From Gymnothorax reevesii (Eukaryota; Chordata; Actinopteri; Anguilliformes; Muraenidae): a stretch of 64,000 nucleotides of DNA. The DNA is taken from NCBI GenBank assembly GCA_029721435.1, contig CM056576.1, positions 120,579,166 through 120,643,165 on the forward strand, read 5' to 3'. Below the pieces are notes generated by a model. That model searched no databases. It saw nothing but the letters and a program-made list of their open reading frames with translations, and was not told the origin of the DNA. Shown here piece by piece: positions 62,201 through 64,000 of the stretch. Numbering within the stretch: position 1 is the stretch's first letter; every line of letters begins with the position of its first letter. A program made the translations under genes and the position numbers.

Positions 62201-63202
62201 AATTTCAAGGATCAGGTGAGTTTATTGTGATATGCAGGAACTTAGCAAAAGGTTTGGGCTGAGATCATGTGTTTTGGATTTTGATCAAAAATCTTTTCAC
62301 TTTTGGGAAAATACTACTCCGTTTACAGTACTTTTGTGTACATTATGACAGACTTCTGTTCAGTGACTTTCGATGCTCTATTTTACAAAGCAAATCTTAA
62401 AATTTAGTTCATTAGTATTTGCCTTCATAGTAACCAGGCATGGCCACTTTGATTTAACAGGGGGACGCTTTGATGCCAGGAAGAGCTCTAATTCAGAAAG
62501 CCGCAGACCAAGGGCTTACTCCACAGGTCTTGGACGCAGACCATCCAGCCGGGACTCCGAGGAGTTTGAGGACACCTTCACATCCACGGGTAAAGCAGCG
62601 CGAGAATTTCCATCTAAACGCGCATCTATATAGTGCTGTACAAGGCACCCGTGTATTCATGGGCCTGAAGGATTTCCTGGGGCCTATATCACAAAGCAGG
62701 GCTGCAGTCATTTAAAAAAAAGGCCATCCTAAATCAGAAGTATAGACTGAAGTAAAAAAAAAAAAGCAGTTCTTGATTTTACTCTGAATACTTGCCCTGC
62801 TTTGTAATACAAGCTTCACATCTAGAGTAAAGCCTAAAATATAACACAAGTGTTATCTTGTGTTATCAAAATCTATGGATTTTACTTCCATGCAGCAGTA
62901 TATTGTCTTGGTTTTGCAGATCGGGAGGACACCCCGGCCTCTCCCTGCAGCCTGACGTCCTGGGATAGTAGTGAGTAACCACACATCCCAAACTCTTGCC
63001 TGTTTAAGTAGCCCATACTTACAGTTAAGAGTTCAGGCAATGTGAATGCCTGAAGTTTGTACTCGCAACGACACATGATGAAACCTGTGAAAATGTATAT
63101 AGGTACAGGGGGCAGCTGGAACCCAATCAGCCCTTCGGCCACATCCGGAAAGTCCCAGCGGTCTATGGAGAGCCGGACGATGGAGACTTTCTTTGGCTCC
63201 AG
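35090..63202 (+). CDS. vwa5b2: VWA5B2-like VIT/VWA-domain protein, 19 exons, 3' end outside window
   Basis: Nineteen exons join in phase into 1109 codons (3329 bases) with no stop. The N terminus (MPGL..., then [20 protein letters not shown]) and later blocks RRFHKDIL-type, [34 protein letters not shown] and KAIQTSKGC match recalled mammalian VWA5B2 better than VWA5B1. Residues 1 to about 190 hold the VIT-type region ([27 protein letters not shown]). The VWA domain runs from about 370 to 530. Its metal-binding MIDAS is intact: Asp377-x-Ser379-x-Ser381, Thr448 and Asp475. The rest is a Ser/Pro-rich tail typical of the VWA5B group. Molecular function is poorly known. VIT/VWA proteins usually mediate protein contacts, and no signal peptide is visible. 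Introns total about 25 kb and are full of repeats, while exons are clean. Compared with the human protein, the last part of the C-terminal region is still missing at the window edge. Confidence 0.88.
35413..35895. repeat. Duplicated AT-rich segment with ATTT microsatellites
   Basis: A segment running from 'ttttaaatctctctt' to 'gattgtgagaaa(t/c)aat' occurs at about 35413-35578 and again at about 35579-35895. The second copy is lengthened by the SINE fragment inserted at 35669-35838. Several (TTTA)n tracts lie inside. Confidence 0.7.
35669..35838 (-). mobile_element. 5'-truncated tRNA-derived SINE, copy 3
   Basis: Same 3' half as the copies at 41271 and 52810 (catctccactcccacccga, ctgccaactcaggatagtga). 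It is flanked by TTTATCATT direct repeats at 35660-35668 and 35839-35847. The tail is an ATTT microsatellite rather than a pure A run. The tRNA-like head is missing. Confidence 0.85.
36020..36235 (+). CDS. vwa5b2: vwa5b2 coding exon 2 (VIT region)
   Basis: Acceptor gctcctgcag, donor GTGAGG. It encodes [19 protein letters not shown] and a VSVQIQSR strand, the conserved VIT core. A cysteine-rich stretch (CCLDCCGIP..., then WGCCGN) follows with eight cysteines in about 35 residues. The mammalian protein has fewer in the part I recall. Confidence 0.88.
36313..36820. mobile_element. Tc1-like MITE, about 508 bp, in intron 2
   Basis: The left end tacgctacaggccagacg and right end ggcctgtagtgta are parts of about 30-bp inverted repeats (ctacaggcc...tttggaagcaag). 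TA bounds each end. The interior has no transposase. Confidence 0.8.
37051..38134 (+). mobile_element. Degenerate Tc1-like element in intron 2
   Basis: Opposed ends ccccccttttagagacta (37051) and gagtttctaaaatgggggg (38115-38133) bracket about 1.1 kb of broken transposase. Recognisable are an N-terminal helix-turn-helix-like part at 37210-37320 and a SYLT/PDLNPS-like catalytic end at 37918-37950. The true termini may lie slightly outside. Confidence 0.55.
38814..40192 (-). mobile_element. Degenerate Tc1-like DNA transposon, family D, in intron 2
   Basis: TIRs: tacagtgctgtgaaaaagta at 38814 and tactttttcgcagccctgca at 40192, followed inward by long matching stretches around 'aaatgtttcagatca'. 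Minus-strand transposase pieces: helix-turn-helix end at 39623-39838 ([16 protein letters not shown]) and catalytic end at 39033-39260 ([20 protein letters not shown]). Stops break the frame between them. Confidence 0.9.
40361..40586 (+). CDS. vwa5b2: vwa5b2 coding exon 3
   Basis: Acceptor aaatgtttcag, donor GTATGT. It encodes [18 protein letters not shown] and [18 protein letters not shown], aligning with the family's 'TLDEDLER' and 'SSELP...GA' segments, the end of the VIT region. Confidence 0.88.
40776..40933 (+). CDS. vwa5b2: vwa5b2 coding exon 4
   Basis: Preceded by a 21-base C homopolymer (40746-40766) that serves as its pyrimidine tract, then ctcaatttag. It encodes SPTSCFWV..., then [17 protein letters not shown], matching the human 'SPTSCFGV' and 'FSFEMLVTGPCLLAG' segments. 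Donor GTGAGG. Confidence 0.88.
40934..43315 (+). other. vwa5b2 intron 4 outside the SINE
   Basis: Apart from the SINE, 41769-43315 shows no transposon ends and no extra exon consistent with the reading frame. Confidence 0.5.
41271..41760 (+). mobile_element. Full-length tRNA-derived SINE, copy 1 (490 bp)
   Basis: Starts ccgggtggctcacacggtta, resembling a tRNA 5' end with an A box. A perfect B box GGTTCGAACC sits at 41331-41340. A long unique body and an A-rich tail (41741-41760) follow. GTTATTAG is duplicated at 41263-41270 and 41761-41768, proof of retroposition. It lies in vwa5b2 intron 4. Confidence 0.92.
43316..43447 (+). CDS. vwa5b2: vwa5b2 coding exon 5
   Basis: Acceptor ttgtctctgaag. 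It encodes [17 protein letters not shown], then [18 protein letters not shown], matching the strongly conserved LESPSHALRADA and HPSE regions. Donor GTGAGG. Confidence 0.9.
43448..44829 (+). other. vwa5b2 intron 5
   Basis: At 44307-44400 a fragment of the same dispersed repeat seen at 53390 is present (tcagcaggattactcaaac). The rest shows nothing recognisable. Confidence 0.5.
44830..44954 (+). CDS. vwa5b2: vwa5b2 coding exon 6
   Basis: Acceptor tttcaaacag, donor GTGAGA. It encodes [20 protein letters not shown] and an [17 protein letters not shown] segment, rich in charge and probably a helical linker before the VWA domain. Confidence 0.88.
45458..45634 (+). CDS. vwa5b2: vwa5b2 coding exon 7 (start of VWA domain, MIDAS DxSxS)
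   Basis: Acceptor tctcctctcag. It encodes [19 protein letters not shown], then [17 protein letters not shown], which supplies the DxSxS part of the metal site. The donor is GTGCCC, weaker than the others in this gene, but the next exon continues in phase 0 and matches the family. Confidence 0.88.
46929..47697 (-). mobile_element. Tc1-like relic, family E, with a nested repeat, in intron 7
   Basis: The left end tacagttctgtgcaaaagtt (46929) mirrors the right gtgcctcaaatttttgcac (about 47670-47688). Minus-strand pieces at 47327-47536 give a [23 protein letters not shown] catalytic end. At about 47035-47282 another dispersed repeat, ending cctttgggtgggccggggta, interrupts it. Confidence 0.65.
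47752..47862 (+). CDS. vwa5b2: vwa5b2 coding exon 8 (VWA domain)
   Basis: Acceptor tttaccccacag, donor GTCAGT. It encodes [20 protein letters not shown] and FGSTTKTLF, the second helix/strand of the VWA fold. Confidence 0.9.
47863..48916 (+). other. vwa5b2 intron 8
   Basis: AT-rich with no recognised element. Confidence 0.45.
48917..49119 (+). CDS. vwa5b2: vwa5b2 coding exon 9 (VWA domain, MIDAS Thr and Asp)
   Basis: Acceptor tttcttccag, donor GTAAAG. It encodes [18 protein letters not shown] (MIDAS threonine) and [20 protein letters not shown] (MIDAS aspartate). Confidence 0.9.
49120..51912 (+). other. vwa5b2 intron 9
   Basis: Has G homopolymers near 50430-50448 and 50795-50806 and a GC-rich patch at 49690-49790. 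A weak tRNA-like stretch at 50448-50540 (tggcgtagcgctatg...) could be a very old SINE head, but I could not confirm it. Confidence 0.4.
51913..52027 (+). CDS. vwa5b2: vwa5b2 coding exon 10 (end of VWA domain)
   Basis: Acceptor ttttgattggcag, donor GTGAAA. It encodes [19 protein letters not shown], then GEDERLLPK, matching the family's 'CFSFGLGP.CHQLLQGL' and 'RLQP' blocks. Confidence 0.88.
52192..52377 (+). CDS. vwa5b2: vwa5b2 coding exon 11
   Basis: Acceptor ttccctgcag, donor GTAAGT. It encodes [20 protein letters not shown], then [14 protein letters not shown], very close to human VWA5B2 (ISVDWFVPD, PREIPALYPGD) and helpful in separating it from VWA5B1. Confidence 0.9.
52697..52785. repeat. 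Hairpin with TTGAC-repeat loop
   Basis: The arm 52697-52724 (aattgaagcacctattacta...) and the arm 52758-52785 are inverted copies with two or three mismatches. The loop contains about five ACTTG units. It lies 9 bases from the target-site duplication of the next SINE. Confidence 0.75.
52810..53302 (-). mobile_element. Full-length tRNA-derived SINE, copy 2
   Basis: Reverse orientation copy of the 41271 family: T run (A tail) at 52810-52830, the shared body, a slightly altered B box (ggttcgagcc on the minus strand) and the gctgggtggctcacacggta head. The 16-base direct repeats aactagttctactctc (52794) and aactagttctattctc (53303) flank it, differing at one base. Confidence 0.92.
53390..53716. 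repeat. Dispersed repeat with acctccgcc/ggcggaggt ends
   Basis: Starts acctccgcccagcaaagttgg and ends tggcggaggtacttgctctcc. It includes a gtttgtctgttggttagttt stretch and 'agcaggatcacgcaaaaag'. From memory this layout is widespread in fish genomes. Fragments with the same words occur near 44307 and 47150. It has no coding capacity. Confidence 0.6.
53851..54070 (+). CDS. vwa5b2: vwa5b2 coding exon 12 (variable region)
   Basis: C/T-rich acceptor ending ttacgcacag, donor GTGAGA. It encodes an acidic, Ser-rich segment with [15 protein letters not shown], a helical heptad-like stretch. Phase is kept on both sides. Conservation to mammals is weak here, so the acceptor is the least secure of the set. 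Confidence 0.75.
54071..55040 (+). other. vwa5b2 intron 12
   Basis: Contains a C homopolymer of about 16 bases near 54637-54652. Otherwise nothing recognisable. Confidence 0.45.
55041..55324 (+). CDS. vwa5b2: vwa5b2 coding exon 13
   Basis: Acceptor tagtgtctgcag, donor GTATGC. It encodes [20 protein letters not shown], which matches the human VWA5B2 'RRIFQSSYIREQYVLTHC' block, then a Ser/Pro-rich linker. Confidence 0.88.
55325..56896 (+). other. vwa5b2 intron 13, GCTAG-rich
   Basis: A degenerate GCTAGCTAG-type simple repeat occupies 55860-56080. The phrase 'cagtgggttaca(g/c)tgattttata' occurs twice (55380 and 56206), as does an 'agccca(t)taaataaac' phrase (55438, 55916), suggesting an old internal duplication of about 500-800 bases. 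Confidence 0.5.
56897..57134 (+). CDS. vwa5b2: vwa5b2 coding exon 14
   Basis: Acceptor gtgtgttgcag, donor GTGAGC. It encodes [20 protein letters not shown] and [11 protein letters not shown], corresponding to 'LGRQHRAALAGRSLSSPPGR' in the human protein. Confidence 0.85.
57412..57598 (+). mobile_element. tRNA-derived SINE of a second family, 187 bp
   Basis: Head ggggtgccccggtggcac, a B-box-like gggttcgattc, a pyrimidine-rich tail (tttcctgtctctctctgt) and A-rich end. ACATGCAGGTT is duplicated at 57401-57411 and 57599-57609. It resembles the common fish SINE with a 'tttgctgcatgt...ccc' body. Located in intron 14. Confidence 0.85.
57982..58362 (+). CDS. vwa5b2: vwa5b2 coding exon 15
   Basis: Two AGs compete: ccaacag (57981) keeps the phase 1 frame from exon 14, whereas cttttcag (57992) would break it, so 57982 was chosen. 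It encodes [15 protein letters not shown], then [20 protein letters not shown] and [16 protein letters not shown], the family's second conserved block. Donor GTGAGG. Confidence 0.88.
58788..58925 (+). CDS. vwa5b2: vwa5b2 coding exon 16
   Basis: Acceptor gtttgccttacag, donor GTATGA. It encodes [20 protein letters not shown], then [18 protein letters not shown], matching the 'LQTSK...AVDATTREVLPG' region. Confidence 0.88.
59075..60688 (-). mobile_element. Near-complete Tc1-like DNA transposon, family C, in intron 16
   Basis: Both ends read tacaaaacccaaaaccagtg outward-in (59075 and, inverted, 60688), and the inverted repeats extend to about 200 bases. The minus-strand transposase is nearly whole: helix-turn-helix with [20 protein letters not shown] near 60190-60270, and an open C-terminal half at 59298-59747 with [12 protein letters not shown] (second Asp) and [20 protein letters not shown] few stops and a frameshift lie in the N-terminal half, so this copy is inactive but the youngest-looking in the window. 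Confidence 0.92.
60689..62460 (+). other. vwa5b2 intron 16, 3' part
   Basis: AT-rich with T runs and a TTG microsatellite near 62085-62102. No exon or element recognised. Confidence 0.45.
62461..62589 (+). CDS. vwa5b2: vwa5b2 coding exon 17
   Basis: Acceptor ttgatttaacag, donor GTAAAG, in phase with exons 16 and 18. Basic, Ser/Arg-rich 43-residue segment ([20 protein letters not shown]). No strong family match here, so it rests on phase and splice sites. Confidence 0.75.
62683..62816. mobile_element. hAT-like MITE (CACAAAGCAGG ends), copy 2
   Basis: cctatatcacaaagcagggc at the left and gccctgctttgtaatacaag at the right are inverted copies around a short non-coding core. Related to the unit at 21657. 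Confidence 0.6.
62920..62970 (+). CDS. vwa5b2: vwa5b2 coding micro-exon 18
   Basis: Only 51 bases: acceptor cttggttttgcag, donor GTGAGT. It encodes [17 protein letters not shown], acidic and Ser-rich. Both junctions are phase 1. Confidence 0.7.
63103..63202 (+). CDS. vwa5b2: vwa5b2 coding exon 19 (last in window)
   Basis: Acceptor aaaatgtatatag, donor GTGAGA. Encodes a Ser/Thr/Gly-rich segment with [13 protein letters not shown]. It leaves the frame in phase 2, so at least one more exon lies beyond 64000. Confidence 0.75.
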
Positions 63203-64000
63203 GTGAGAACTAAAGAAGTTTAACTGGACGCCAACAGTAACAAGAAACAATGGCAGGAGCAAAAGCCAGAGGTGCAACCCAGGCAAACACTCACCCTTTA
63301 AGCTCTTTTGTCTTGCCCCTGTGGTTAGTGAGCCAGTGCTCCCGAGGGCTAATCTTGAAGAAATTTCTCAGTGCTAAAACTTCAGTTTCTGGTAGCCACT
63401 GTCGCATTGAAATTAGAATTTTCAGTTAAAAACAGTATAAATCTCACATTTATGATCTTTACTTCATTAATGGTCCTAAAAGTAGTCAACATCAAATGAA
63501 TAAAACTTAAATTTAACCCGTGTTGAATAACTCTTTTCTTCTTTGCCTACAAAGGGAGGTGGGAGGTGAATTTTGTACCTTTGGTTTCTTTAGTAACCAT
63601 GAGGTAACAATTAGAGGCTCTTACACAAGTGCGCTTGTCATATAAAATTTATGAAATAAGTTCAGTAAATTCCATGTCTGTTGCAAGCTGCAAGCAACAA
63701 ACCTAAAATTTACTCAACAAGGTTGATAACTTTCTTATTTCACAACCAAGAGAATAAGATTCTGTCTATCACATAACTGAATTGCATAACTTAATAGAAA
63801 ACATATATGTAATTTCCATTATTTCCCATTGTATGTTAGCACTTAGCTAACTCCATGGCTCTGCTAACATAGCCGGTCACTGAGTCACAATCGCGGGTAA
63901 ACTAGCAACAGTTTATAGATTTAATTAACTGAGTGGCTAACTAACATTAGCTTGTTGGCTAACAAACTAATGTAGCACAATGGTTATGAAAAAGTACTGC
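63203..64000 (+). other. vwa5b2 intron 19, cut by the window edge
   Basis: No further exon before the end. A GCTAAC/GTTAGC-rich simple repeat occupies about 63835-63980. Confidence 0.5.

Noticed and set aside
35090..63202. Assignment of the VWA gene to VWA5B1
   Set aside because: The [23 protein letters not shown]...YLFSA and YVPD...[13 protein letters not shown] blocks correspond to VWA5B2-specific text as recalled, although the DxSxS motif alone would also fit VWA5B1.

Overview
The window looks like nuclear DNA of a teleost fish. Genes are split by GT-AG introns, intergenic DNA is AT-rich, several eroded Tc1-like families and tRNA-derived SINEs are present, and the coding exons match vertebrate families. 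Nothing bacterial (operons, Shine-Dalgarno sites, CRISPR) is visible. The species cannot be fixed from this sequence.

Three host genes can be supported. (1) Minus strand, 7731 to 3759: a three-exon gene for a predicted secreted, cysteine-rich 179-residue precursor whose family I do not recognise. It has a TATA-like box upstream and a close poly(A) signal. (2) Plus strand, 20245-20727: a UBXN10-like gene whose reading frame stops before the UBX domain that defines the family. (3) Plus strand, 35090 to beyond 63202: nineteen consecutive exons, in phase, of a VIT/VWA-domain gene that matches VWA5B2 best. The 3' end lies outside the window. A CpG-rich patch at 23880-24122 ending in a perfect splice donor is a candidate untranslated first exon for it.

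Region by region: 0.7-2.1 kb is a Tc1-like relic and 2.8-3.2 kb a 150-bp tandem repeat. The secreted-protein gene fills 3.7-8.0 kb, and 8.8-9.3 kb is CpG-rich with no assigned gene. An old Ty3/gypsy retrotransposon on the minus strand spans 9.8-15.8 kb, with a Tc1-like element nested at 13.1-14.7 kb. Palindromic MITEs lie at 15.8-17.2 kb. The UBXN10-like gene at 20.2 kb is followed by Tc1 and gypsy fragments at 25.2-28.4 kb, a 175-bp-arm foldback at 30.0-31.2 kb and an odd TIR element packed with AGTTCACGA motifs at 33.0-34.0 kb. From 35 kb on is the VWA5B2-like gene, whose introns carry five Tc1/MITE relics, four SINE insertions and other repeats.

The genes show no obvious shared pathway. 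The linkage is informative: in human, from memory, UBXN10 neighbours VWA5B1, while VWA5B2 sits in the paralogous 3q27 block. A UBXN10-like gene beside a VWA5B2-like gene would fit a retained ohnologue from that block.
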